Numbered from the stretch's first letter, positions 35,501 through 47,380 are shown. The stretch: 64,000 bases of DNA from Kalaharituber pfeilii (GCA_015179045.1 WHUZ01000005.1:744001-808000); one strand, 5' to 3'. The notes: generated from the sequence alone by a model not told the origin. Numbers and translations are program-made.

Positions 35501-36521
35501 AGGCGCAGAAGACCCTTCTTGTAGTATGTTATGGCCAAGACGGACTAGAAGAGGATGAGGAGTAAGTAGTGTGAGAGCCTTCCTCCAGTGTACTTATTTA
35601 CTATCGTTTAAGCCAGGATCGGAAATTGCCACGCAAACTTTTGAAGAAGCTGGATAATTTGATCGAAGCAAGACCCTCTAATTATAAGACATTCTTGCAA
35701 GCTGATAAGTGTCTGCCGCATTTATGCTGTGTTCAAGGCAAGAATTTAAGAATAATCCATTTCAGCAATGATTCCTGCAGCAGAATCAGGGTAATGGCCA
35801 TGAATTATTTTCATTTTTATTTCTACTTTTATTTTTATTTTTATTTTTATTTTTATTTTTATTTTTATTTTTATTTTTATTTTTATTTTTTTTTTTTATT
35901 TTTTTATTTTTTTATTATTTTTTTTTCTTTTTTTTTTTTTTCCAATACTCGTATGCGGCCCTGCTTGGCAATGTTCATAACTTGCTCGAACATGTCATCT
36001 AGTCCCAGGTGTATTTCTTGATTGCACCGCATACTTGTAGCTATCAGGAACGCGTACCTGAACCAGAACAAGTAATCCAGCCAGCCACTCCATCTTGCCC
36101 GGCCGGGCACGCACAATGCTAAATCTTTATGCCCTAAATTCTTTCAATGGCGGATTTGTGGTCTCGTCAACTTCACACTGTTTACGCGTCTAATCTGGGA
36201 CAACTGTGCTCCATGTGTGTTGTGCATGTGAATTGAGGAAACAATGTGTAGTTTGTGTAATATGGACGTACGTCGCTCCAAATATCAGCAATGCAATGAC
36301 CTTCTTTTCATTAAAGCAAATGCTCATTATCTCAGTAAAAGTAGGAAGCAAAGCACGTACACAGTCATGAGAGCTTGAGGTGTCAGAGAATACTGGTACC
36401 AACGTAGCACTTACATTGCACGGTTGTGATATGCTTCACACGTACAGTAACGATTCGAGACTACACGTAAGTGTACATATGCATTACTTGTCTTTCATCT
36501 GATCGGACTATCTATTGGGCG
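35501..36521. other. Intergenic region with TTTTTA microsatellite
   Basis: (TTTTTA)n-like and longer T-rich repeats fill 35812-35941 and create poly-Phe/Tyr frames that are not genes. Nothing else is recognised. Confidence 0.6.
35812..35941. repeat. T-rich microsatellite (TTTTTA)n
   Basis: About fourteen units of a 6-nt repeat followed by impure poly-T. Confidence 0.9.
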
Positions 36522-37195
36522 CAGTGTTCCCAACCGGCCAGGCCGTCCAGGCCATTCAGGACGTTCAAGCAATTTCAGGGGCAGGAGGGCTGGTTACGAG
36601 GCTATTTCAGGGGCCACCTTCAGGTTACTTAGACACGGATGTAATATGAACCTTCCAATATTTTCGGATAACTATCTAGACTTTTTTTTTTATTGAGCAG
36701 CGCTTTTCGTAGGTATTCAGGTAAGTAATTTTTTTTGTATCGCTTGACTATATACTAATTTCTTGTTAGTATTGCAGGGAGACAGACATTCCAACCACCG
36801 GTACTGGCGATGATGATTCCTTTAGTATTTCCTACTATTCTTCACTCTCCATAGTGCAGTTCAGGTTTTGATCTTGCATCGACAATTCCCTGCAGTCCAA
36901 TCTGATGCCGATATCAAGTCTTCTGGCATTTGGGTTACAAAAATCTGGTGCGACAAAGTTGGATTTGACACTATGGTGAAGCTGTGCATGGCTAATGGAA
37001 AGCGATACTGGCGGTGTAAAATCAGCAAGCAAAAACCTAAACATTAGAGAATGAGGTATACGTAGAATTTAGAGTACGTTCTGTATATAGTCACTGTATA
37101 ACTTAACTCACACTGCAGCCTGAATGGCCTGAATGGCCTGAATGGCCTGGGCCGGCTAGATTTCTATGGCCCTGGCCGGCCCGCTGGGAACACTG
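36522..37195. mobile_element. hAT-like non-autonomous DNA transposon (674 bp)
   Basis: The left end CAGTGTTCCCAACCGGCCAGG is matched in inverted form by the right end, which reads CAGTGTTCCCAGCGGGCCGG on the other strand. CAGTG starts and GGCC-rich inner ends resemble hAT termini. No transposase is seen inside. The expected 8-bp duplication is not directly adjacent: ATTGGGC lies just left of the element and again 9 nt beyond the right end. A 9-10 nt tandem GGCCTGAAT repeat lies inside the right end (37125-37150). Confidence 0.5.
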
Positions 37196-38172
37196 AAAAT
37201 TTTAATTGGGCTGCACGTGCAGCGAACATTGCTGGCTAACCCTGACCTTAAGGTTGTCAACATTGCGAGTCTTGGTAGTGTGGCTGAGTCGGGGAGTTTC
37301 GACACAGGAAGTCTGCGGGCCGAGTTAATCTGGCCTTTTTGGGGCGGTTGAATACTGGTAGTGCTGGAGCTCATGTTAGCTATAACTGCATAATATTCTA
37401 TCGAAGGAATCCCGGAAAGGTACTAGCGGTTGATGCGATTCCAGCTTTATACAGCTCGTTGCGTGGCATTAACTAAATCCTACTTAGTTTAACAAACACA
37501 GGTATAAGATCTTCCCGCTGCAATGCACTTCTCCTCCAACACATGAAACTCGCCATATCAGGAACAAGGAAAACAAACCATAACTGATCTTTCATCTTAA
37601 ACCCTACGAATTCCGGCCTTTCAATCCCCAGTCCAGGGCCCCGTTTGCGGGATGGGCTTTGAATCGGAGTTATTATGAGATCGACCGACAGGACGCCAGG
37701 GTGGTGCAGCTGGCCGGAAGGCTACTGCTGGGAATCTTGGTGTAAGTTTGCAATTACAGTGGGTATTAAGACCACATATGTCATAAATTACCACAATGCT
37801 AACACCCTGCTGGAGCAGAGAAACTGGTACCAGATTTTATCTTGAATTGTTTGCAGCATGATAAACAACTGCCTAAAAACAGTAGCCCAGAAGTAAGTAG
37901 CCGTTGCCTGAACAATTTCATATTAACAAGACGCCTCGAGACTGAAACCTAGGTTATAGTATACGCTGAAAGCCCTCCTGAAGATCCCCAAAAGGCCTAT
38001 TGCATGTAGCAATAACGTGGATGTGAGCATCGAACTCTTGACGATGCATCTATGGGCTTTCTAACACGTAAACACAGTCCATGGAGTTTCAGCAATGACC
38101 AATAGTATAGGCAGCTCCCAAGCTGCATACACGCCCTGCCATAGCGAGTAGCGACAAGCGAGGTTATTTGAT
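37196..38172. other. Intergenic, no gene seen
   Basis: Only short frames without motifs. Confidence 0.5.
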
Positions 38173-38177
38173 ACACA

Positions 38178-38220
<43 letters not shown>
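38173..38220. repeat. (AC)n microsatellite
   Basis: About 24 dinucleotide units with one AT interruption, followed by AAAC repeats. Confidence 0.95.
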
Positions 38221-38225
<5 letters not shown>

Positions 38226-38654
38226 AACAAACGAAAAAAAAAATAAAATAAAAAAAAAGGTGCATACACATGAGCATTGAACCCTGCAAAGTTGCTTAGG
38301 ATGGAGACAGTATATATGCAGCTTCAATTCATGGCTGAAAGATTTTAGAACTGGTAGGCTTCCATGTATATTCATGCATATATTGTCTAATTTCTCAGAG
38401 CAAGTGTCGACTACGTGTGTCGTCCTTACTATACTACACTGCCTTGTCGCCATCATTGGTAGATACAACTCTTAGAAGTTTGTACATAGTAAGTCTTCAC
38501 TGTTACAGGTACTCCTAATTACTAACTTCTCATGAATAGTAGTTTACCAGCTCAATAGTATAGTAGTAAGGTACGTTATGGTACTATGCCTAGGCCTATT
38601 ATACTTGCTGGTAATGCTAGCTCCTTATATATAGTAGTATTATATAATATGACA

Positions 38655-38708
38655 GGCCTCGTCATAGCTCACAGGGCGGGCACACGAGTAATGATATTAA
38701 AAAAAAAA
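38655..38708 (+). mobile_element. LINE 3' tail, hairpin family 2
   Basis: CTCGTCATAGCTC, ACA, GGGCGGGCAC, ACGAG, TAATGATATT and a short A-tail. The outer stem CTCGT/ACGAG differs from the CTCGC/GCGAG of other copies by a paired change. No clear target duplication was found. Confidence 0.65.
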
Positions 38709-39640
38709 GCTAATAATAATAATGACAGTGAAACTGCTAATTTAAACCTGTGACAAATGTAGGTCCAATAGATAACCAGATTAAAATTTGAATGCCCCTT
38801 GGTACAAGTATAACCCATGCTAAGTCCTTTAAAAGAGCATTATAGTCACGTGAGAAAGCCGAATATCACCATTTGACATGAATAAAAGGCTCTCCAGACA
38901 ATAGTTACGAAATTCATTTCTAATAGCTAGCAGAAAGCTCAAGAACTGTGCTCTAGCGTTTCTATCACATAAGCTATGCCCACCACAGGAAGCTTAATAG
39001 CTGCTGATCTACCCGTTATACTTACAATCAGGCTGTTACAGTTTCTACGATGATGTAGTAAATATGAGGGTGTAACTTAGGACAATGCTTGGTGCTTGAC
39101 CTTTGAGAGGGCAACTCTTGCTGGCCCCTCTTATAGCCAATCCTGCGTGCCTTCCATCTATTGTCTAACTTGCTATGATATCATGATGTTCTATCTATGG
39201 ATATCCCTCAGTCACTGCCTCGCCTCATCTAGAGGTCCATCCGGTGGCCCTGCTCCTGGAGGTCCGTTCAGTGGTTCTGCTCCTGGAGGTCCATTCGGTG
39301 GCTTTGCTCTTAGAGGTTCGTCCGGTAGCTGACACTGCGCTATGACCATGCCGTCAGATCCTTGCAATACACATCCGTGCGCGACCCATGTTTCATTACC
39401 AGACTGTAGCTATCGGTTGATCAGGCCGAATTGTCACTAGCAGCTTTACAGGTCTATGGGTGGATATCCCCATCCCGGGAAGGCCCTGACACAGGCCGGG
39501 CAGTGCATCAGCTACTGAGGGCCATATCCAGAATACCATATGGAGCCCTCAGGCTTACATCCACCTTCCTCGTTTGGAAATGTATGCATAGTCTATAACT
39601 ATGGGTAGATCCTCATGATATGAATCATTTAATCGACCGC
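38709..39640. other. Intergenic with a 27-bp tandem repeat
   Basis: No gene supported. A minisatellite at 39234-39330 is listed separately. Confidence 0.5.
39234..39330 (+). repeat. 27-bp minisatellite, about 3.6 units
   Basis: Units begin GGTCCATCCGGTGGC and end GCTCCTGGA, diverging towards the right. In one plus frame (39096-39332, 78 codons) they code a Gly/Pro/Ser-rich repeat (PSGGPAPGG, PFSGSAPGG). Collagen-like coding is possible but the frame has no other support. Confidence 0.7.
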
Positions 39641-39725
39641 CTTCCCTGCCATATGCTGTACTTAGCCTGTATGCGGGGTTATGTGACCAAAAAAAAATAA
39701 AATAAAATAAAATAAATAAATAAAA
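39641..39725 (+). mobile_element. Short retroposon, hairpin family 1, with AAAAT-rich tail
   Basis: CCCTGCCATATGC to GCCTGTATGCGGGGTTATG, then a long A-tail with TAAA units. Flanking AATCGACCGC (39631-39640) and AATCGACTGC (39726-39735) form a duplication with one change. Confidence 0.75.
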
Positions 39726-39810
39726 AATCGACTGCAGGGAGCTGTTTACAATCATTTACCACACGGCTGTCCACAGGAAATTAACTTTGCTCGAGGGACT
39801 CGCATACGGA

Positions 39811-39870
39811 ATTTTTTTTTCTTTTTGATCACGTAACCCCGCATACAGGCTACCGGCCTATGGCAGGGAA
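39811..39870 (-). mobile_element. Short retroposon, hairpin family 1
   Basis: On the minus strand CCCTGCCATAGGCCGGTAGC, CTGTAT, GCGGGGTTACGTGATC and an A-tail (T/C run 39811-39826). CGCATACGG at 39801-39809 and 39872-39880 flanks it. The element itself contains GCATAC, so the duplication is less certain than in other copies. Confidence 0.7.
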
Positions 39871-40110
39871 CCGCATACGGGATACTGCAGCCGCAATTGC
39901 GACCCAAGCCCGACTAAGTTGAAACAAAGTAGTCGTAGATTTCTTATTTAGGGGTGACTGCAAAGGATATGATAACCATAGACGTCGACGTCAGCCTGGG
40001 CACTCCAGAATTGCTGTTCACGTTGTATGTGTAGGTGATAATGCCAACAGTAAACGAACACACCACATCGCAATTCGTACCAGTGGTATACGCAAGTAGT
40101 AATCCTGCCT

Positions 40111-40127
40111 TTTTTTTTGATCATGTA
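40111..40127 (-). mobile_element. Probable fragment of a family 1 tail
   Basis: GGTTACATGATC followed by nine A on the minus strand matches only the last bases of the family 1 end. Confidence 0.4.
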
Positions 40128-43040
40128 ACCTCTGGCTCCACTAGAACCTAGTTTACGAGACTTAACTAGACTCTAATCATATGGGACCAGAGCATATTCC
40201 AGTAGTTCCTTTACAAAATATAGATGCTACTCAACCCTCTTCCCCAGCTCATAAGCAAATGGAGCCCTTAACTCTATACCTCTCCATGGCCTCGTGTTGT
40301 ATTTTCATCACTAGAGACAACAGACAATCCACTTCACAATGCTATGTGTCAGTTCGGGAAGTAAACACCCCAACCTCTTATACGTGGCCTCCGCCTCTCC
40401 CAGCATCTCTCCCATCTCCACATCTTCCACCCCTGCCTACCCTGCCGCCCCTCCTAGCCCCTCTCCTATCGTCTCTCCAACAGCCCCTCCAACAGCCCTC
40501 CCATCACCTACGAGAAGTCGAGGGTGGGTTGGAGAGGCAACACGCTAATTAACACTTTATTTATCTACATAGATACAGCCAAACTGCATGTTTCTAATTC
40601 CCATCCAATAAACCACTATCTCCCTGAAACAGACGAACTGTATGTTACAGAATTTCTGTAGAGCCATGAAGCGGCCCATCTTCATATTGCAGCGTCCATT
40701 GGATGTAACTCCCTTGTCGGTCTTGTCAAACAAGGTACCCTAAGCATGAACATTTGCCCAGCCAGCACTCGGGACCAGAAGACAAGCCAAAGACGAGAAT
40801 TCTCGGACTTGGGTTAGCTTCTCTTTTAGGCATGGATAAATTGAGTTGCATAGCATATTGTATACAACGTCTTTTTCCAGATACGATAAGAATCAAGAAG
40901 GAGCTCCAAGTTATCCAATGATATTAACCCTGTCTGTCCATGGCATGATTATCATTCCATTGGGCTTATAGAGCTGCTCGCCCTGTGGAGCCAAAAATAG
41001 TGCAGGAAACGAGTCATGCGGGGCTTGTGGCTATGATAATTTGGAACCCTCGACAGAACCGCCACTAGACATGTTCCGCATCATGTTCTGAGAATTCAAA
41101 AACAAATCCTGAAGTCCGATCCGTCTCACCGTGTGTTATGAGTTTAGGAGACAAGTGTCCGAAATTTATCCCAAGTGGTAATGAATATTGCTACCCCAGG
41201 ATCTTGCCTAGACATGTTAATTTGGGCTAGAGCTTGTACCAGGCACCTACTGAAGCGTTGAAAAGTGTTTTTCTGAAGTACCTCCTATGGATGGCTCGCT
41301 TATCTTGTATCTACCATCGTAGTGGCTGAACTTGGAGTAGAGCAATTCTAGAGTGCCGTTAATATTAGATTCGTTCGTTATATACAATATGGCTATATAC
41401 ACTTAAAACCACTTACATTATTATTTTTTTATTTCAGGGCATTAAAATAGAAATATCATCCCACCATATTCAAAAGTAATGCCTCAGCAGCAAAGCTCGC
41501 CTTCTTGGATTGTGCTTGATATATCAAATACGTAGCATAAACGTTAATTCCAGCACTGGCTCCCGATATATCCAGCACTAAACTCGTGCCGATTTAGAAG
41601 TTACCCCGTGACCAGCTGCTTCAGTTCAATACATTACAACTGCTGGGGTACTAGGATTAGCAATCGGGGATCATCAATCGTCATAGAATAATAGGGATGC
41701 TATGGTGCTTGTCTCCATTATCCCGGTCGTGATCGTGCAATGACAGGGTACAGACAGTGGCTTGTACAGACAACACATCCGCAAGTTCCTTCAAGCATGG
41801 GCTCTCTCTAGCAAGAGGTGGGAGTGGCGGGGATGTTCGGAGAATAACATACAGATAACACGTGGTGGGGATTGCAGGACCGCGAAGCCGACTGAATTCC
41901 AAGCAACAAAAAACGAGATTTTAAGACTTTGTATTTAAGGGCATGGCATGGGGGATAGCTGTGACAAGGGAGCCAGGGTTTTTCCGGAATTTCTTGGTCC
42001 GGGGGAAGCCGTTAAGATTGTAGTGGCTCGCACGCGGATGACGATTCTTGTGCTTGGGGAAACAAGTCGACGAGGGGTGCGGAAGAATAGGTTTAGAGTG
42101 CAGAGGAGCTCTATGCGATTTCGAGGTTGCCCATTTTGATGCGGTGTATAAGGTTTAGTCTAGTAGTCATTCTTCCCCAAATTGCAATGTGGACTGTACA
42201 TAATGCTTGAAGTACTCATGCCATTGGTATCATTCGTATTATTCTGCACGAGACCCGCGTTGTACGGCCTCGTGCTATACCTTCCAGGAAACCTCACCAA
42301 GCATCTGCAAGGTTGCTATCCAGTCACGAGAAACAATCTGAGACTTGCATTGGAATGGGAATGGAGGCACATTAAACTCTAATGCTCCACAATATACCCC
42401 ACGTTTTTGTGCAAATTGCCCCACATCATAGGCCATGCCGATACGCGTATCTCCCTGACTCCCGACGTGTTACTGTGAGATTCAATGCCCCGTATGGCTA
42501 AAGTGTGAGATTCATACATCCAGAGAGATACATTGGGGGCAGCGGTAGAAGTAGTAGAAGTGCATCGACAAGTTCTTATATTGCTCCTTGTAATGGTACC
42601 TGAGCGTATGCGCCAGGACAAAATTTGAGGTAATACACGCACTTGCAAGATGGTCTTTCCATTGGCATCGATCGAAAGCAAGGGCTGCATTGAAGTATCG
42701 AGAAACCACGTCACGAGTACCGACATCTCATGATCATGGAGGCTGGTTCGATAACTCCCGATGCAAGTCAAAGACATTGCACCCTGGTAGTGTTTTCTCC
42801 TAGTGACAGTCTGATCCTGATCATAACCCATGGATGACGGTCGAAATAGCGCAGCTAGCGCCAGTCATGCAAGGAGAAGAATTCCATTGACTTAGGCATA
42901 TAAAGTATATTTTGAAGGTTAACTTTTGAACCATAAACTAGGATAGTGCTGTCATATATGCTAGGATAGTAACAGTCTCGTCGCCCATGGCACGATTCCG
43001 GAGTAAGTCCGGAAAATGCAAGTTAATTATGAAGCTTATT
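40128..43040. other. Gene-poor region
   Basis: A Pro/Ser-rich plus frame lies at 40339-40548. Near 40680 a plus frame reads AAHLHIAASIGCNSLVGLV, weakly like one ankyrin repeat, but it ends soon in a stop. Minus frame 42379-42831 (150 codons) has no motif. No gene is called. Confidence 0.4.
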
Positions 43041-43107
43041 AGTCTCGTTAACCAGGAGCAACACCCATGCATGAAACTCCGCTTAGTCAGCGTCTGGTTA
43101 CGAGACT
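43041..43107. repeat. Tiny foldback element (AGTCTGGTT family)
   Basis: Arms AGTCTCGTTAACCAG (43041-43055) and GTCTGGTTACGAGACT (43092-43107) are inverted copies with one extra base. The loop contains GCTTAGTCAGC as in the element at 21130. Confidence 0.6.
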
Positions 43108-43576
43108 AGAAGCTTATGTCGCTGGCGGAAGGCAGGTGATCTTGGCTAAGTGAGGGAATGTGGGTGATATGTCGTATTGGAATCAAGTTGCCGTCGTGTC
43201 AAGTACCTTTTTGCCATAAGTTTGTTTGGTATTATAAGTAATTATCTGATATGGTATATACTATGCGTTAATAATATACCAGGTGCAACGATAAATTGTA
43301 CGCGCATGCGCATGCTAGAATTCCAAGAATGTATATACGAGCAGGTGCACATGCACGTTCATCAATCGGCAGAGTGGAATAGTGTTCTCAATTATGGGCG
43401 ACGTTGACGACATCGATGACTGCCATATACTTCCCACAGATGACCCGCAGGTATCTTTATAGATAAGATTATGTCTTGTTCATGCTTTGGCAGCGGCTTG
43501 ATAACCTCAACTAACCTAGAGTTAGTTACACCAACGTTAGACTAACATCCCGAGCGCAAGATACATACCTGGTGTA

Positions 43577-43916
43577 CTCGATACCCACCTGAATTATTGC
43601 ACGCTGCAAGCAAGCTGCATACGGTGCAGTAGCCAAGCCGATCACCAAATCTCAATCCTATTGAGGATATCTGGAGAATGACCAAGATAAGACTAAACAA
43701 ACGTCAAGATAGAGTACTACAGCAGAGGGGGTATGTCAACAGATTCAGGAGGAATGGCAGAAGATAAAGCCGAAGGAGATTTTGAAGCTTGTAGACAGTA
43801 TGCCTGAGCGAGTTAGAGCTGTAATTGCTGTCAACGACGAACACACAAAATTCTGAATTACAGTCGGCCTGGCTACTGCACCGCTTGCAGCGTGCAATAA
43901 TTCAGTGGATATCGAG
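43577..43916 (+). mobile_element. Internally deleted Tc1/mariner element with transposase C-terminus
   Basis: It lies between TA dinucleotides (43575-43576 and 43917-43918). Terminal inverted repeats begin CTCGATACCCACCTGAATTA on the left and CTCGATATCCACTGAATTAT on the right, extending through CACGCTGCAAGC to GCAGTAGCCA; the left one carries an extra 10 nt. Inside, the plus strand reads SPNLNPIEDIWRMTKIRL and, after a frameshift near 43725, EEWQKIKPKEILKLVDSMPE, RVRAVIAVNDEHTKF and stop. This is the end of a Tc1-type DDE transposase including the last catalytic Glu (NPIE). The first two catalytic Asp are deleted, so it cannot move on its own. Confidence 0.85.
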
Positions 43917-43918
43917 TA

Positions 43919-45376
43919 GCCAAGCATTGATATATCGTATCAAACACAATCATACGTTGAGGCAATCTTATTGCAATATGCACCCGTTTCAAGTGAGACA
44001 CTACTTTCGGAGAAAAAGTTAATTTAGTGTATCGGCAAATGTACAATGCATTAGTACAGTCAAGCATGCTATCCTACGCCTACCTATATTTTTCAGATCT
44101 ATCCCATGCTTTGTATAAGCATTCAGCTATGATGTTAAGATTGATTTTCACGAGCTTTGCACACTTGTACAGATCATCGTAAAAGCTTGCTATCTGGTTG
44201 CTTGGGCCCCCCCTCTGTTAATCTCCGTGATATTCCCAGCCATTCGCGACTGAATACTCTAGAATTTCACGCCTCTACCTCATTGTTATCTTTGAATTGA
44301 ATGCTGACATACTATTAGTCTGTCAGTCCTAGAGGCCAATAATTGCTAAGCATCAAGACGCCGGATTTTGTAAGCATGTCCTTTCCGTAACTGCGAAAGA
44401 GCACTGTATATCCTAGCAGCCGTAATTCTTCACATTCGCCATGTAGTAAACACTTCTAGTTTACATACAATAGACAGTTTGCAAATTCCTTGAAGCGCGC
44501 ATTCCATGTATGCCCAGATGAGGCGTCAGAAAATTTTAAATCTAAATATTTTTATGTGTTTTTGTCAATGGAACATTTCCAAGTAGTCCTCCCAGTGCGA
44601 CTACCGAATTAGGTCTGACAGATGCAGTTCCTATTTAAGCTACACTGATTCGGCCTGCCTAGCCTAGTTTAGACCCTAGTTTTTAACTTGAGACAAATGC
44701 GCAATGACAGGCAGCTATGGACCTGGTATGAGACTATGTAGGCAGGGCCCTGAAAATCTTATTGTTTCATGTTATAAAAGTCTGCTGGGGTGCTGAAGTG
44801 CCACTGGTACCAGGATTACGATAAACGAAGATGCTAAAACCTAATGTGACTAGTGAACCTGTCACTACAGATTGGATTATTACAGGTTAATATTAAGGAT
44901 CATTCTGAACGCGTGTCAGATGTTTGTATTTCGTTTATCGCTAATGTAAAAGCTATAGTGAATAAAATGAAATATTGAATTTCGAGAAAAACACTGAAGA
45001 ATGCTGGTTCGAATTGAGTAGAACCTTCACTGAGGTCTACTACTGTAAAGCACTTCCTGTGAACACAGCATCGTATGTCATTGTATTCATTTTCCAAGAC
45101 CGAAGGATACTTTGATGTGCTCATTATGCATTTGAAGAAAATAGCCATTTGACCACAACTAGCAAGAGGTTGCTGCCAGCTATGTGTGATGGCCTTGTGC
45201 ATGTGGCTTGGCTGGTAGCATTGAACTATTTATTCAGTGTTTTCGTTAAGTAATTCCCCTTGTTAGTCACAAAACTGCAAGTACTGTACAGAATAAGTGC
45301 AATTGCTAGATAGGTAACACGTCTGCGGGGCTGGGGGTGTTGGCTAACGATATTCAGATGATAAACGTTAGAGATA
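43919..45376. other. Intergenic, no gene seen
   Basis: AT-rich spacer between two DNA transposon relics. Only short frames. Confidence 0.5.
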
Positions 45377-46156
45377 CAGTCTACCCTTGCTATACCGGAT
45401 GGCCTCTGGCTGCAACATCCGTTCCCCCATACAAATTGCCCTTGCTATACCGGACACCCTAACAATTCCGGATCGGACAGAAACCTCCAGACAAGTACCC
45501 CCCTGTCTCCATACAAATAATATTTGCGATACCGGACGCACTAATACTAATACATTTACACTACTCCATTTCACACTTGGCTGCCACCACTGCTGTCACT
45601 GCTTCTGCTAATGCCGTTGCTACTATCATACTGCTACCATCACTTGCTACGTTCGAGTAATGGAAACTGGGCACTTCGTTGCTTCTTGTTCCATGTTCCG
45701 AGATTAATTGCTAACCACTTACCACTTTATTTTAAAATACCTGCCTAAGTAGAAACAGCTACTGGCCAGGTTAAAATAGTAAATTAGATACCTAGGATAT
45801 CAAAGTTAAGTTAAAATACAGTAATGTTACCAATTCATCTCAAAGATGTTTATCAAATTCATTTAACTTTTCTTTAGCATATTTTGGTTCTAGTCAATGT
45901 TTACATATTTGATGCTTCTCAAGCACACTCAAGGCCCGACATTTTTAAGATTTCGTGACTGATGCATATTGATGTCTTTGGCTGGGTGTGAAACAAGTTG
46001 ATGTTTACTTCGTTCATCTCCTATTTCAGTAATTATTTGAATTCACAAAATTTTATCACCCCCCTGTCTGCCAAGCATTTTATTCTATACCGGAACCTTG
46101 CTATACCGGACGAAAAGTGCCAGATTTTAGAGATCCGGTATAGCAAGGGTAGACTG
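45377..46156. mobile_element. Non-autonomous pogo/Fot1-like element (780 bp) with subterminal repeats
   Basis: It is flanked by TA on both sides (45375-45376, 46157-46158). Perfect terminal inverted repeats start CAGTCTACCCTTGCTATACC and extend to about 24 bp. The 12-mer TTGCTATACCGG, or close variants (TTGCGATACCGG, TTCTATACCGG), recur at least five times near both ends, the usual layout of transposase-binding sites. There is no transposase ORF. CAGT ends and TA targets point to Tc1/pogo rather than hAT. Confidence 0.75.
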
Positions 46157-46255
46157 TATGTATGAGGTGAAATCACCTAAGTACTCTACTTTCGCCTAAA
46201 GATTATCATAGCGTTGCAGCACGCAGAGTCATTGATGTTGAATACTGCATACAGT

Positions 46256-46429
46256 GGGTGCCTTCCGCTAAGGATTTATGTGAAATTTAAACCCCTGCTT
46301 TAGAATAAAACTGGGTCCGCAATAAACGTGTTTCGAACGCTCTATCAAACAATAAAACAGGGATACGGACCCGGTTTTATTTCAAAGCCGGGGTTTAAAT
46401 TTCACATAAATCCTTAGGGGAAGGCACCC
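46256..46429. mobile_element. Foldback MITE, 64-bp arms
   Basis: The left arm starts GGGTGCCTTCCGCTAAGGAT and continues to GGGTCCG (46319). The right arm, inverted, starts GGGTGCCTTCCCCTAAGGAT and matches over 64 bp with about six differences. The centre is 46 bp. TACAGT directly precedes the left arm, so the true end may be CAGTGGGTGCC at a TA site; the right border is degraded. Confidence 0.75.
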
Positions 46430-46749
46430 AATAATAAACAATAAATTACAAAAGCTAGAGTACACTACTGCTGATGTAGCATAGTTTATAATAACTATTA
46501 CCATATAGAGGATATTTAAACTCACATTTGCATCATTTGCACCTATTCCTGCTTGCATATGTAATATCCAATAATGCATTCTTATTCTCCAGCACAACAA
46601 TTTTCACTCCGAGAGTTCAACCTCCTCTACTCTTTCACTTTTTAGATACATTGATACCTGACTGCTACCTAGTGCTTGCCAGCAGAACTTGACTGCTGTT
46701 TCTTAAGAACTAGTGCTCTCTCTTGGTGCTTGAGAGCTCATGTTGTCTT

Positions 46750-46782
46750 TGTGGTGGTGGTGGTGGTGGTGGTGGTGGTGGT
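46750..46782. repeat. (GTG)n microsatellite
   Basis: Eleven GTG units. Confidence 0.95.
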
Positions 46783-46932
46783 GAGATTGACAGCTTGTTC
46801 ACTGGCTCATAATTTCTTCATTTAAGGTGTAAATGTCTGCATAACAAAAATTTTTCTAGATTTATTACTCACGTCCAAGTGCTTACAGAAAACTACCCCC
46901 TGCTTGCAGTGGAAATGTACCCTGGTAAAATT

Positions 46933-46968
46933 TGGTTTAAATTTCACATAAATCCTTAGCGGAAGGCA
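46933..46968. repeat. Third arm of the 46256 foldback family
   Basis: GGTTTAAATTTCACATAAAT through CCTTAGCGGAAGGCAC repeats the right arm of the neighbouring MITE. It matches the left arm (GCTAAGG) better than the right arm does, so 46256-46968 may be one larger element with a nested or rearranged centre. Confidence 0.55.
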
Positions 46969-47380
46969 CTTAGTGACACCCTCAGTTCACATTTTCCAAC
47001 CTTCCGTTGCAGTTTTTTTTTTTCCAAATGGAACGAACCATGTTTGTGTCATGTGATATGATAGGCCTTCTACTGGGATATTAGTGCACAGGCTGTGTAC
47101 CTGCTATTTTGCATGCCTGAGAAGTCTAGATCGGTGAATATTGGTATCTTACAAGCTATGGGGAAGAATTCCGAGGATTATATAGTTACCTCCAGAGTAT
47201 CATATGTGCAATTCGATCCTTTTGGCGAGGCCGGATCTATCAAGGATCGAGTATATGGTGCAGACCTTTGGAGATTGGATGGTGTTTGAGCCTCGAACCC
47301 AACCATCTTAATCACAAGTATGCACATTGAGGTATATGCAATCAGATACCAGATTCCCAAGCCAAGCGTTTTCTTCCTAA
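46969..47380. other. Spacer with a short open frame
   Basis: A 64-codon frame at 47095-47289 (YVQFDPFGEAGSIKDRVYGA) on the same strand as the next feature. Not identified. Confidence 0.3.

Noticed and set aside
39096..39332. Collagen-like small protein
   Set aside because: It depends entirely on a 27-bp minisatellite; no transcript signal or conserved start.
42379..42831. 150-codon minus frame
   Set aside because: ATG start but no motif, no introns suggested, and its composition matches the surrounding spacer.
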